Assembly: GCA_019636625.1 (NCBI GenBank)
Contig: JAHBXE010000022.1
Span: 1-52,635 of the forward strand
DNA length: 52,635 nt
DNA from: Phycisphaeraceae bacterium
Lineage (GTDB): Bacteria > Planctomycetota > Phycisphaerae > Phycisphaerales > UBA1924
Direction of reading: 5' to 3'
The notes under the pieces: generated by a model
The model's input: only the letters and a program-made list of their open reading frames with translations
The model's database searches: none
Told to the model about the DNA's origin: nothing
Part shown: in pieces, positions 26,776 through 35,384 of the stretch
Position numbering within the stretch: position 1 is the first letter of the stretch
Layout: every line of letters starts with the position of its first letter
Made by a program: the position numbers and the translations under genes

Positions 26776-28029
26776 ATGAACATTCGTCGTCTCCCAGCGC
26801 TCGGTCTCGCCTTCGGAATGATCGTTTCCGCTGCGTCCGCCGGTCCCCTCGATCCCCCCGCGGGTCCGATTACCTCGACGTTCAAGACCCTGACGGAAGT
26901 CGAGCCGCGAATCGCGATCAACGCGGTCAACACGCCCACCGGGGGCGGTGCCAAGCACCTGATCTCCGCCTCCGGCTCGTACTACCTCACGGGCAACATC
27001 GTCGTGACGACCAACGGCCAGATCGGTATCCGAGTCGTGGCGCCGAATGTCACGATCGACCTGAACGGCTTCGCCATGATCGGCAACGGCGTCGGCGGAG
27101 ACGCCATTCAGATCGACGACGGTTTCACAGACCTGCCCGGCATCGTCGTCCGCAATGGCACCATCCGCAACTGGTTCAAGGAAGGCGTGGATGCCTTCTG
27201 GAGCAAGAACTGCAGGATCGAGAGCGTGACGGTCAATGATTGTTCGAACGGCTGGGGACTGATCGCCGGCAACGGCTCGGTCTTCACAAACTGCACGGTC
27301 TCCGGATGCCCGATCGGCTTTGTGGCGACCCGGGGCTCAACGCTCCGTGACTGCACCGCGATCGGCAATGCCCTGGGCTTTCAGATCGGCGAGGGTGGAA
27401 CGGTTAGCGGCTGCTCCGCCACGGGTTCGACCGCCGGCCCTGGCTTCCAGGTCTTCAACGGCAGCACATTGACGAACTGCTCGTCCTACGACAACCGCGG
27501 CGCCACCGGCTACGGATTCGAAGTCGCCTCGGGCGTCAATCTCGTTTCCTGCACCGCCCACACCAACGACCAGGACGGTTTCCGAGTTCAGGCCAACAGC
27601 ACCAACGTTTCCATCACCAACTGCAACGCCAACTCAAACCGCGGCAGCGGCATCCACGTCTCCGCCGGTTCGGGCCACCGGGTCGAAGGCAACACTTCAT
27701 CCCGCAACAACGGCAACGGCATCGTCGTGGGCACCGGCTGCCTCATCCGGAACAACACGAGCGAGAACAACGGCACCGTCGTCGGCGCCAACACCGCGGC
27801 GATCATCGTCTCCGGCAGCTACAACCGGATCGACGGCAACAACGTCATGGCAAGCGCGTTCGGCATCACCGTCGCCAACGGCCTCATCAACAACACGGCC
27901 ATCCGCAACACCGCAACATTGTGCACCACGCCGTACAACTTCCCAGCCGGTGTGTCGTACGGCGCGATCAACAACCTGCCTTCAGGCTCGTTCGCCGATA
28001 CCAACTCCTTCGCCAACCTCCGATTCTGA
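26776..28029 (+). CDS. Secreted right-handed beta-helix repeat protein
   Basis: 417 residues. Signal peptide MNIRRLPALGLAFGMIVSAASA (cleavage near 22). The mature part is made of about ten parallel beta-helix (PbH1) coils, seen as repeated GxxVxxCxxxxN patterns (ITNCNANSNRGSGI, VEGNTSSRNNGNGI, LIRNNTSENNG). Members bind or cleave polysaccharides, but no catalytic motif is visible. AGGAG precedes ATG 26776. Divergent from the ECF sigma operon, and followed by a terminator and a second secreted protein. Regulation by the sigma factor is a plausible inference only. Confidence 0.87.
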   Translation: MNIRRLPALGLAFGMIVSAASAGPLDPPAGPITSTFKTLTEVEPRIAINAVNTPTGGGAKHLISASGSYYLTGNIVVTTNGQIGIRVVAPNVTIDLNGFAMIGNGVGGDAIQIDDGFTDLPGIVVRNGTIRNWFKEGVDAFWSKNCRIESVTVNDCSNGWGLIAGNGSVFTNCTVSGCPIGFVATRGSTLRDCTAIGNALGFQIGEGGTVSGCSATGSTAGPGFQVFNGSTLTNCSSYDNRGATGYGFEVASGVNLVSCTAHTNDQDGFRVQANSTNVSITNCNANSNRGSGIHVSAGSGHRVEGNTSSRNNGNGIVVGTGCLIRNNTSENNGTVVGANTAAIIVSGSYNRIDGNNVMASAFGITVANGLINNTAIRNTATLCTTPYNFPAGVSYGAINNLPSGSFADTNSFANLRF

Positions 28030-28044
28030 TCCAAGTCCTCTTCC

Positions 28045-28078
28045 CCGCGCCGGCGCGAGAGCGCCGGCGCGGCCTTTC
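28045..28078 (+). terminator. Probable intrinsic terminator after the beta-helix gene
   Basis: A perfect 12-bp stem CCGCGCCGGCGC / GCGCCGGCGCGG with a GAGA tetraloop, followed by CCTTTCCC. It lies 16 nt past the stop. The T run is short, so efficiency is uncertain. Confidence 0.65.
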
Positions 28079-28110
28079 CCGGATTCAGTCCCGCCGACAG
28101 GAGCCATCCC

Positions 28111-28776
28111 ATGAAGCGCGTCGCCCTCCCCGTCACGGCCCTTTGCACTCTCCCCGCCGCAGGCCTCGCCCAGACGTCCGTCAGCCCCGCCAGCAAGTAC
28201 AGTTGGAGCGAGAACGTCGGCTGGATGAACTGGCGAGACGCCGGGCTTGGCTCCCTCGGCGTGGCGGACAAGCGCACCTTCCTCTCCGGCTGGATCTGGT
28301 GCGAGAACATCGGATGGATCAGCCTCGGGGACGGCACGCCCAGCGCCGGCGCGTTCTATTCGAACTCGATCGCCGCCGACTTCGGCGTCAACATCGGCGC
28401 ATCCGGCGAACTCTCGGGGTACGGGTGGTCGGAGAACGCGGGCTGGATCAACTTCGGCGGCGGTGCGCTCGCCTCTCCGGCGCAACCCGCGCGGATCGAC
28501 TTCGCCGCCAATCGGCTCCGGGGATATGCCTGGTCACCCAACCTCGGCTGGATCAACCTCAACGATGCGACACGCTTCATCGCGTTGACCTGCTACGCCA
28601 ACTGCGACGGCAGCACCGGCACTCCCGCGCTGACCGCCAACGACTTCCAGTGCTTCCTCAACAAGTACGCCGCCGCCGACCCCGCCGCCAACTGCGACCG
28701 CAGCACCGGAAGCCCCCTGCTCACCGCCAATGACTTTCAGTGCTTCCTGAACACCTTCGCCGCCGGCTGCACCTGA
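28111..28776 (+). CDS. Secreted WSEN-repeat protein with dockerin-like C-terminus
   Basis: 221 residues. Signal peptide at residues 1-20 (cleaves before QTSVSP). Four copies of an aromatic repeat follow at about 31-40, 61-71, 105-115 and 139-150 (YSWSENVGWMN, WIWCENIGWIS, YGWSENAGWIN, YAWSPNLGWIN). Residues 161-220 are two NCDGS/NCDRS + LTANDF + CFLN modules, matching those at the end of the 1100-residue protein. ATG 28111 is preceded by CAGGAG. Likely a surface or extracellular protein; the modules may anchor it or mediate partner binding. Function unknown. Confidence 0.82.
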   Translation: MKRVALPVTALCTLPAAGLAQTSVSPASKYSWSENVGWMNWRDAGLGSLGVADKRTFLSGWIWCENIGWISLGDGTPSAGAFYSNSIAADFGVNIGASGELSGYGWSENAGWINFGGGALASPAQPARIDFAANRLRGYAWSPNLGWINLNDATRFIALTCYANCDGSTGTPALTANDFQCFLNKYAAADPAANCDRSTGSPLLTANDFQCFLNTFAAGCT

Positions 28777-28820
28777 TTCGATCCACCGGAATCCCCGTCC
28801 CCCGCGGCGTTTCCCGAAAG

Positions 28821-28895
28821 TGGAGGCAAGGGGACTCGAACCCCTGACCTCATCCATGCCATGGATGCGCTCTACCAAAACTGAGCTATGCCCCC
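28821..28895 (-). tRNA. tRNA-Ala(GGC)
   Basis: A complete 75-nt cloverleaf on the minus strand. The acceptor arm GGGGGCA / TGCCTCC contains the G3:U70 alanine identity pair. D stem GCTC/GAGC, anticodon stem CATCC/GGATG around loop ATGGCAT (anticodon GGC), T arm AGGGG TTCGAAT CCCCT, discriminator A. CCA is not encoded. Confidence 0.97.
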
Positions 28896-28960
28896 AAGTT
28901 GTTCGACCAGCGCGTGTCCGCGGCGGTCGAGTGGCAATCGTACGGGACCCGCCGCCTCGG

Positions 28961-30097
28961 TCAAGGCTGCCGCTGCATCCGCGTAAAAACCCCCCGTGAG
29001 AGCACTTCATCGGCCGCCGACAGCACCCGCTCCACCTCAATCCGCTCGATCCGGCACCGTTCCGGGTGGTCGTTGCTCAGTTCCCCCGCCGGAAGCGTCG
29101 GGTCCGCCTCGATCACCACTTCACCCCCAGGCCCCCCCGGCCCCGGCCCCGTGGGAATCGTCGTCCACTTCGCATCCGTCGGCCCAAACAGCGACACCAC
29201 CGGCACGCCAAACGCCGCGGCGATGTGCCGGGGCCCCGTGTCGTTCGCCACCATGATCCGGCACCGGCCCGATGCCAGTATCGCCTTGAGCGCACCGAGC
29301 GTCGCTCCCAGTTCCGCGAGCGAAGCAGTGGGGGAGCTGGTCGCCGACCGAATCCGCTCGATGATGTCGCTCTCTCCCGGCGCCCCGCTGATCAAGCTCG
29401 TCAGCCCGTGCTCACGGTGCAAGTGCTCGATCAGTTTCGCGAACCGATCCTCCGGCCACCGTTTAGCCGGGTTGTTTCCCCCGGGCACCAGCACCGCCAG
29501 CGGCGCCTCCACCGACAGCCCCGACCGACGCAGCACATCCTCCCCCGCCGCGGCCTCCGCTTCCGTCACCGCCAGCTCCATCTTCACTCCCGGAGGCACT
29601 GAAAATGGATCCGCCGGATCCGGCGGCACCCGATCACTCCCCAACGTCCGCAGCATGAACCTCGCGATGTTCAGGTACGCCCCGACCGCCGGGACCGCCT
29701 CCCGCGAGCCGTCCTTCCGTCTCGGCAAGTCAAGTTTGTGGGTCAGCAGCGGCCCGCGAGCATCCTTCCGATACCCGAACCGCCGCGGGATCCCCGCAAT
29801 CCGCACGATCAGCGCCGTCGAGAGCGAGTTCGTGAACAGCAGCGCCGTGTCGTACCGCCGCGGCCTCACCTTCGCCGCGACAAACTTCGGCCCCATCATC
29901 CCCGCCGCCCGCTCGACATGAACCTCATCAAAGAAGTCCGTCCCCGCCAGGATCTGGTCAATCCCCGGACGAACCAGCCCGCCGATGAAACACCCCGGCA
30001 AGCTCGAACGCACAAGCCGCAGCGCCGGCGTCGCCATCACGGCATCGCCCACCCACGAAGGGCACACCACAAGCAACCGCAGCGGCAGTTCCGACAT
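28961..30097 (-). CDS. waaF: LPS heptosyltransferase II-type (GT9 family)
   Basis: A 378-residue GT9 enzyme that transfers heptose to the inner LPS core in the cytoplasm. Family motifs: CPSWVGDAVMATPALRLVR near the N-terminus (donor/acceptor positioning), VPGGNNPAKRWPEDRF at about 205-220, and NDTGPRHIAAAFGVPVVSLFG (ADP-heptose binding) near 290-310. ATG 30097 is chosen because the Rossmann start LRLLVVCPS follows. It begins 10 nt after the stop of the heptose-bisphosphate phosphatase gene, so the pair is an operon for ADP-heptose use. Supports a Gram-negative-type envelope. The waaF label is by similarity; heptosyltransferase I is less likely. Confidence 0.88.
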   Translation of the reverse strand: MSELPLRLLVVCPSWVGDAVMATPALRLVRSSLPGCFIGGLVRPGIDQILAGTDFFDEVHVERAAGMMGPKFVAAKVRPRRYDTALLFTNSLSTALIVRIAGIPRRFGYRKDARGPLLTHKLDLPRRKDGSREAVPAVGAYLNIARFMLRTLGSDRVPPDPADPFSVPPGVKMELAVTEAEAAAGEDVLRRSGLSVEAPLAVLVPGGNNPAKRWPEDRFAKLIEHLHREHGLTSLISGAPGESDIIERIRSATSSPTASLAELGATLGALKAILASGRCRIMVANDTGPRHIAAAFGVPVVSLFGPTDAKWTTIPTGPGPGGPGGEVVIEADPTLPAGELSNDHPERCRIERIEVERVLSAADEVLSRGVFTRMQRQP

Positions 30098-30107
30098 GCG
30101 CGAGATG

Positions 30108-30650
30108 CTACACGCTCCCGACGATCTGATCCGCCGCCTCAACGATGCTCATCCCCGGGCCGAGCAGAAGGCACCGCTCCGCCCTCAAACCCGCCGCGAT
30201 CCCCGCGTCAACATCACGCGCCGCATCGCCAATCAACCAGGACACCGCCAGCTCCACGCCAAGCTCTTTCGCCGCGGCCGACAACATCCCACCCCCCGGT
30301 TTCCTCCACGGATGCTCGGTGCTGTACCCCGCCGTCGCTCCCTTGGGATGAAACGGGCAGAAGTAAAACGCATCAATCACGCCCGGTCCCAAAAACTCCT
30401 CCAGCCGACGGTTGACACGATGCACGGTCCCGATTGTCCCCGCGCCTCGGGCCACCAATCCCTGGTTGCTCACCACCACGAGGGTCAGCCCGGCGTGCTT
30501 GAGGCGCAGGCACGCCTCCGCCGCGCCCGGAAGCAGCCGCACCAGCGACGGGTCCACCACATCCCCCCGCGCGCCCGGCGGCGGCGGGGGAGGCAGCGCG
30601 TTGGCCGCCATCAACGTGTCGTCCCGGTCAAGAAATACAGCCTTCTTCAT
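30108..30650 (-). CDS. gmhB: D,D-heptose 1,7-bisphosphate 7-phosphatase-like (HAD, GmhB family)
   Basis: A 180-residue HAD phosphatase for ADP-heptose synthesis. Motif I is FLDRDDTL (usual DRDGT), motif II is VVSNQ, motif III includes RKPGGGM, and motif IV is IGDAARDVDAG. The E. coli enzyme binds zinc with C-x-H and a later CDC. Here CPFH keeps the first pair, but the CDC segment reads TEHPWRKP, so half of the zinc site is missing. The insertion PPPPPP after motif I is also unusual. ATG 30650 opens MKKAVFLDRD. The heptosyltransferase gene follows 10 nt downstream, supporting the assignment. Confidence 0.85.
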   Translation of the reverse strand: MKKAVFLDRDDTLMAANALPPPPPPGARGDVVDPSLVRLLPGAAEACLRLKHAGLTLVVVSNQGLVARGAGTIGTVHRVNRRLEEFLGPGVIDAFYFCPFHPKGATAGYSTEHPWRKPGGGMLSAAAKELGVELAVSWLIGDAARDVDAGIAAGLRAERCLLLGPGMSIVEAADQIVGSV

Positions 30651-30793
30651 GCGTGCCCTGCACCCGGTGCCCGGCGTCTCATCGTAACGACCTCCTTGTG
30701 CATGACTGGCATCAATCCCCGGTCATGACCCGAGCCGTGCAAGGCGGCAGAGGGAACTGCAGCAGAGGATCGGTACGGCGGGCGGTGAGTGGA

Positions 30794-30819
30794 GGGGGAG
30801 GGGTAGGGGGGTGGGGGGG
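30794..30819 (+). other. Guanine-run tract (potential G-quadruplex)
   Basis: Four runs of 5, 4, 6 and 7 guanines separated by one or two bases, between the gmhB start and the terminator of tRNA-Ser. It meets the usual G-quadruplex pattern. No function is evident. Confidence 0.6.
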
Positions 30820-30828
30820 AATGACAAA

Positions 30829-30850
30829 CGGGAGCCCATCGGGGCTCCCG
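30829..30850 (-). terminator. Terminator-like hairpin after tRNA-Ser
   Basis: A 9-bp stem CGGGAGCCC / GGGCTCCCG with a 4-nt loop, 8 nt past the 3' end of tRNA-Ser on the minus strand. TTTGTCATT follows the stem. Confidence 0.65.
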
Positions 30851-30857
30851 TCATCAA

Positions 30858-30946
30858 CGGAGAGGGGGAGATTCGAACTCCCGAGTGAGCTTACGCCCAC
30901 TGCCGGTTTTCGAAACCGGTCCATTCAACCGCTCTGGCACCTCTCC
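30858..30946 (-). tRNA. tRNA-Ser(CGA)
   Basis: An 89-nt tRNA on the minus strand with the long variable arm typical of serine (stem GTGGGC/GCTCAC). Acceptor GGAGAGG/CCTCTCC, anticodon stem CCGGT/ACCGG around TTCGAAA (anticodon CGA), T arm GGGAG TTCGAAT CTCCC, discriminator G. CCA is not encoded. Confidence 0.97.
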
Positions 30947-31048
30947 AATCCCGCCATCTTTGCTTCAAAAAGAGGCCGAATCAATCCGCTCACCCTGTCC
31001 GAGCAGCGGAAATGCCCCATCGCCCTGCCTTCCTCGATTCGACGGTTC

Positions 31049-31076
31049 TTGCAATTCTCTCGAGTTCTGAGACAAT
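31049..31076 (+). promoter_or_regulatory. Possible sigma-70-like promoter for the Cys-repeat gene
   Basis: TTGCAA (31049-31054) and GACAAT (31071-31076) are 16 nt apart, each matching four of six consensus bases, in a slightly AT-richer stretch about 50 nt before the start codon. Weak evidence. Confidence 0.35.
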
Positions 31077-31126
31077 GCCGGGCAACCGAAAACCCACGCT
31101 CTGATCCCTGATCCGAGGAGACTCCC

Positions 31127-33361
31127 ATGATCGCCAGAATCCTCTCAGGCTTGGCCGTTTTTGCTCTCTTCTCAACCGCGCACGCCCAGACCGGCGCGTG
31201 CTGTGTCCCGCTGCCAGCCGGATACTCGTGCCAGGTCCTCACGCCGCAGCAGTGCGCCGCCGCCAACGGCATCTACCGGGGCAACAACCTGCCCTGCACA
31301 TCCACCACCTGCACCAACATCACCCCCGGAACCGGCGCCTGCTGCGTCGCCAACGGCGGCCTAGCCACGTGCCTCATCAAGACCCAAGCCGAATGCGCCG
31401 CACTCAACGGTGTGTTCTTCGGCCCGGGTTCGGCCTGCACCGCCACATCCTGCGCAAACACCGCCCCGTCCGGTGCCTGCTGCATCCCCGACCCCGCCAC
31501 GGGACAGTTGGTGTGCCACACCCTCACCCAGGCGCAGTGCACCGCCCAGGGCGGCACCTTCCAGGGCGCCGGCACCAACTGCGCCACCGCCTGCCCACCC
31601 CCGGCCACCGGCGCCTGCTGCATCGTCTCGCCCCTGGGCGTCAACTGCCTCATCACCACCCAGGTCCAGTGCACCAGCAACGGCGGCACCTACCAGGGCA
31701 ACGGCACCCTCTGTGCCTCGACGACCTGCCCGACCCCCATCGTCGGCGCCTGCTGCCTCCCCGCCAACACGGGCTCGATCGGCGGCTGTGTGATCCGCAC
31801 CGAGGCCCAGTGCGCAGCCCAAGGCGGAACCTTCCAGGGACCCAACTCCACCTGCGCCCCCGGCAACTGCCCGACCACCACGCCCACGGGCGCCTGCTGT
31901 TTCCCTGACCCCGCCACCGGCGCCATCGTCTGTCAGGTCACCTCCCAGGCCCAGTGCGCCTCCCTCAACGGCGTCTGGCGCGGGCCCGGAACCGCCTGCA
32001 CCGCCTCCATCTGCCTCAACTCCTCTCTCACCGGCGCCTGCTGTCTACCGGATGGCTCCTGCGTCCTCGCCACACTCGCCACCTGCACGGCCCAGTCCGG
32101 CCTGTTCCGCGGCGTCGGCACCGCCTGTTCCAACACAACCTGCGCACCCACCACCGGTGCCTGCTGCCTCCCCGCCACGACCCCCTCCAACCCCTCCTGC
32201 ACCATCACCACCGAGCAGCAGTGCCTCGCGGTCGGCGGCGCCTACCGCGGCAACGGCACCAACTGCCAGAACGCCAACTGCAACGCCCCCTCCGGCGCCT
32301 GCTGCCTCAGCACCGGCGTCTGCATCCGGACCACACAGCAAACATGTGTGTCGGAAGGCGGGCTCTGGCAGGGGGCCGGCACGCTCTGCGCCGGCATCAC
32401 CTGCACCACCGTCTCCGGCGCCTGCTGCTTCCCCAACGGTTCATGCCAGGTGACCACCTTCCAGCAGTGCCACCAGGCGGGCGGCGTCTTCCGCGGGCCT
32501 GGCGTCCCGTGCGCCAGCAACACCTGCCCGTCTGTCACCCCCGGCGGCCGCTGCTGCCTCCCCACCGGCGCGTGCCTCGTCACCTCGCAATCCCAGTGCG
32601 CCAACCTGGGCGGTGTCTTCGGCGGCGTCGGCACCCTCTGCGATCCGGCCGCCTGCCCGCCCGCCGTCGGCGCCTGCTGCCTCCCCGGCGGCTCATGCCA
32701 GCTCCTCTCGCAGAGTGAGTGCGCCTCCGCTGGCGGCATCTACCGCGGCAACGGCACCCAGTGCACCAACCAGTCCTGCCCCTTCACCACCCCCGCCGGC
32801 CGCTGCTGCCTCCCCAACGGTCAGTGCGTCGTCACCACCCAGGTCAACTGCGCCAACCTCGGCGGGACTTTCGCCGGCGCCGGGACTCTTTGCTCCGCCA
32901 ACGCCTGCCCCGCCGGCGTCTCCGGCGCCTGCTGCCTCAGCGCCGCCACCGTCGGCACACTCTGCATCGTCACCACCGAAGCCTTCTGCACCAGCCGCGG
33001 CGGCGTGTACCAGGGCGATGGCACCACCTGCTCCAACACCACCTGCCCGCCGCCCTCCGGCGCCTGCTGCCTGCCCGACGGCTCCTGCGCCGTCCTCACG
33101 CCACAGGCTTGCGCCGTCCAGCAGGGCCTCTACCGCGGCAACAACGTGCCCTGCTCCGCCGCCAACTGCCCGCGCGGCGCTTTCGGCGGCACGCTCCGCG
33201 GCGATTGGAACAACGACGGCGCCGTCAACATCGCCGACGTCCAGGACTACCTCGCCGCTTTCAGCGCCGGCCTTGGCGACCTCAACGGCGACGGCCTCTG
33301 CGACGCCCGCGACCTCGCCCTCTTCAAGGAGATCTTCTCGACCCCCAGCTTCACGCGCTGA
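31127..33361 (+). CDS. Secreted protein of 15 six-cysteine repeats with C-terminal EF-hand/dockerin-like pair
   Basis: 744 residues. Signal peptide MIARILSGLAVFALFSTAHA, then mature protein from QTGACC. Residues 22-685 consist of 15 tandem repeats of 40-48 residues. Each begins G[AR]CC, then one Cys after 6-12 residues, a T..qC, a GG.[YF]rG.GT.C segment and a closing C, giving six cysteines per repeat and about 90 in all. Residues 692-737 hold two calcium-loop segments (GDWNNDGAVNIADV and GDLNGDGLCDARDL) like dockerin type I. GAGGAG precedes ATG 31127. The pattern suggests a rigid disulfide-rich rod exported by Sec. No known enzymatic motif. Confidence 0.87.
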   Translation: MIARILSGLAVFALFSTAHAQTGACCVPLPAGYSCQVLTPQQCAAANGIYRGNNLPCTSTTCTNITPGTGACCVANGGLATCLIKTQAECAALNGVFFGPGSACTATSCANTAPSGACCIPDPATGQLVCHTLTQAQCTAQGGTFQGAGTNCATACPPPATGACCIVSPLGVNCLITTQVQCTSNGGTYQGNGTLCASTTCPTPIVGACCLPANTGSIGGCVIRTEAQCAAQGGTFQGPNSTCAPGNCPTTTPTGACCFPDPATGAIVCQVTSQAQCASLNGVWRGPGTACTASICLNSSLTGACCLPDGSCVLATLATCTAQSGLFRGVGTACSNTTCAPTTGACCLPATTPSNPSCTITTEQQCLAVGGAYRGNGTNCQNANCNAPSGACCLSTGVCIRTTQQTCVSEGGLWQGAGTLCAGITCTTVSGACCFPNGSCQVTTFQQCHQAGGVFRGPGVPCASNTCPSVTPGGRCCLPTGACLVTSQSQCANLGGVFGGVGTLCDPAACPPAVGACCLPGGSCQLLSQSECASAGGIYRGNGTQCTNQSCPFTTPAGRCCLPNGQCVVTTQVNCANLGGTFAGAGTLCSANACPAGVSGACCLSAATVGTLCIVTTEAFCTSRGGVYQGDGTTCSNTTCPPPSGACCLPDGSCAVLTPQACAVQQGLYRGNNVPCSAANCPRGAFGGTLRGDWNNDGAVNIADVQDYLAAFSAGLGDLNGDGLCDARDLALFKEIFSTPSFTR

Positions 33362-33387
33362 GCGCTGTCAGCCCTTCGTTCACCCGG

Positions 33388-33417
33388 CGGCCCGCGTCAA
33401 CCCGACGCGGGCCGTTT
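33388..33417 (+). terminator. Intrinsic terminator after the Cys-repeat gene
   Basis: An 11-bp stem CGGCCCGCGTC / GACGCGGGCCG with a 5-nt loop, followed by TTTCC, 26 nt past the stop. It separates the secreted protein from asparagine synthetase. Confidence 0.75.
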
Positions 33418-33503
33418 CCTGCGCTCTTTCCCACCTCCCCCTCTCCAGCCTCCCACCTTCCGTCCATGCACGCGCCACCCTCATCTCGCCGATATCCGCC
33501 CTC

Positions 33504-35375
33504 GTGTGCGGCATCTTCGGCATCTTCGCCCCCGGACCCATCAGCCTCAGCGATGACCACGCCGGTCGCCTGCGCGATCTGATGGCCCACCGCGGCCCGG
33601 ACGGCGCAGGCCTCTGGCGAGAAAACGGCTGCCTGCTTGCGCACCGCCGCCTCGCCGTCCTTGATCCCTCCGACGCCGCCGCCCAGCCCATGCGCTCCGC
33701 CTCGGGCCGCTTCACCCTCGTCTACAACGGCGAGCTCTACAACGACCTCGATCTCCGCCGCGAACTCCACCGCCACTCATTCACCACCTCCTCCGACACC
33801 GAGACCATCCTCGCCGCCTTCGAGCAGTGGGGGACCGACGCCCTCCGCCGGTTCCGCGGCATGTACGCCCTCGCCCTCTACGACTCCCGCGACCGACGCC
33901 TCCTCCTCGCCCGCGACCCCCTGGGCATCAAGCCGCTCTCCTACCGCCTCGGCCCCACCGCCGACGGCCCGTCTCTCCTCTTCGCCAGCGAGCCCCGCCC
34001 CATCCTCGAACACCCCGACGTCCCCTGCCGCCCGGACTGGATCACCGTCAGCGCCTACCTCTCCACCATCCGCACCGTCCTGGGTGAGCGCACGCTCTTC
34101 GAGGGGGTCCGCACTGTTCGCCCCGGCGAGTCACTCGAGTTCACCATCGACGGCGATGAAGTCACGCTCGCCGCGCGCCGCCACCTCGACATCGCCTCCT
34201 TCGCGCCCCCGCTCCCCGCCCTCGCCGATTCCATCCACGCCGCCGATTCGACCGGCCTCGTCGAAACCCAGATTCGAGAGTCCATCATCCGCCACCTCCG
34301 CGCCGATGTCCCCCTCTGCTGCATGCTCAGCGGCGGCCTCGACAGTTCCATCATCGCCGCGACCGCGAAGGACCACCTCCCCGCCCTGCACACCTATTGC
34401 TCCGGCGCCGACAGCGCACCCGACTTCCCGCACGCCCGACTGATGAGCCAACGCCTCGGCTCCCACCACACCGAAGCCCCCATTTCCCGCGAGTGCTTCG
34501 CGCAGCGGTGGCCCGAGCTGGTCACGAAAATGGGCCTCCCCCTCTCCACGCCCAACGAGGTGGCCATCAACGAGATCGCCCGGCGCATGCGCGCCGCCGG
34601 CCATATCGTCACCCTCTCCGGCGAAGGCGCCGATGAACTCTTCGCCGGCTACGAACTCCCCATCCTCGACGCCCTCCGCTTCGAGGGCCTCCTCCCTCGC
34701 GCCGGTCTCGACCCCAACACCCCCTGGCTCCGCCCCGGCGTCCGCCGCGGCGGAGAGTTCCAGCTCGCCGCCACCGCCTGGATCCAGCCCTCCGACAAGC
34801 CCGCCATCCTCGCCGCCGACCTCTGGCGCGCCGCCGAGCACGACGACGCCCTCCGCCAGTATTACACCGAGGAGTTCGACCGCTCCGCCCCGCCTCCGCG
34901 CGATGAGCATCCCCTCCAACCCCACCTCCGCTTCCTTCGCCGCATCAACCTCACCGGCCTGCTCGCCCGCCTCGACACCGCCACCATGCTCGAGGGCGTC
35001 GAGAGCCGCACGCCCTTCGCCGACGCCGCCGTCGCCGCCCTCGCCGAGTCGCTCCCCATCGAGGACAAGTTCACCTTCGCCCACCGCCCCCGCCCCGCGG
35101 ACCCCCCGACAACCGGGACCAAGGTCGTCCTCCGCCGCGCCTTCGCCCCTCACCTCCCGCACGAAATCGTGTCAAGGCCGAAGGCCAGCTTCCCCCTCCC
35201 GATGCAGGACTGGGTCGCGGACCTCGCCCCGCGCCTCCGCCGCTCCCGCTTCGCTCGCGACGCCTTCACCCTCCCCGCGATCGAGGCCATCGCCGCCGCG
35301 CCCGACCGCGCGTGGCACCTCGCCTGGCCCGTGATGAACGTCATGCTTTGGGGTGAAGAGTGGTGGGGGACCTGA
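33504..35375 (+). CDS. asnB: Asparagine synthase (glutamine-hydrolysing)
   Basis: A 623-residue two-domain enzyme converting aspartate to asparagine with glutamine and ATP. The class II glutaminase domain (1-210) begins with the nucleophile Cys2 (start-CGIFGIF) and contains LAHRRLAVLD, YNGELYN, SDTETIL and ARDPLGIKPL. The synthase domain (about 240-600) holds the PP-loop LSGGLDSS near residue 277 and EGADELFAGYE. GTG 33504 is chosen because Cys must be residue 2. No good ribosome site is visible. Followed by a PEP-CTERM-like gene on the other strand. Biosynthetic use is likely; involvement in surface polysaccharide amidation, as in some asnB-like proteins, cannot be excluded. Confidence 0.95.
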   Translation: MCGIFGIFAPGPISLSDDHAGRLRDLMAHRGPDGAGLWRENGCLLAHRRLAVLDPSDAAAQPMRSASGRFTLVYNGELYNDLDLRRELHRHSFTTSSDTETILAAFEQWGTDALRRFRGMYALALYDSRDRRLLLARDPLGIKPLSYRLGPTADGPSLLFASEPRPILEHPDVPCRPDWITVSAYLSTIRTVLGERTLFEGVRTVRPGESLEFTIDGDEVTLAARRHLDIASFAPPLPALADSIHAADSTGLVETQIRESIIRHLRADVPLCCMLSGGLDSSIIAATAKDHLPALHTYCSGADSAPDFPHARLMSQRLGSHHTEAPISRECFAQRWPELVTKMGLPLSTPNEVAINEIARRMRAAGHIVTLSGEGADELFAGYELPILDALRFEGLLPRAGLDPNTPWLRPGVRRGGEFQLAATAWIQPSDKPAILAADLWRAAEHDDALRQYYTEEFDRSAPPPRDEHPLQPHLRFLRRINLTGLLARLDTATMLEGVESRTPFADAAVAALAESLPIEDKFTFAHRPRPADPPTTGTKVVLRRAFAPHLPHEIVSRPKASFPLPMQDWVADLAPRLRRSRFARDAFTLPAIEAIAAAPDRAWHLAWPVMNVMLWGEEWWGT

Positions 35376-35384
35376 GCCCCGGGC

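Noticed and set aside
28821..30946. Integrative element between two tRNA genes
   Set aside because: The tRNAs flank ordinary heptose genes; there is no integrase, no repeated tRNA fragment and no composition change.
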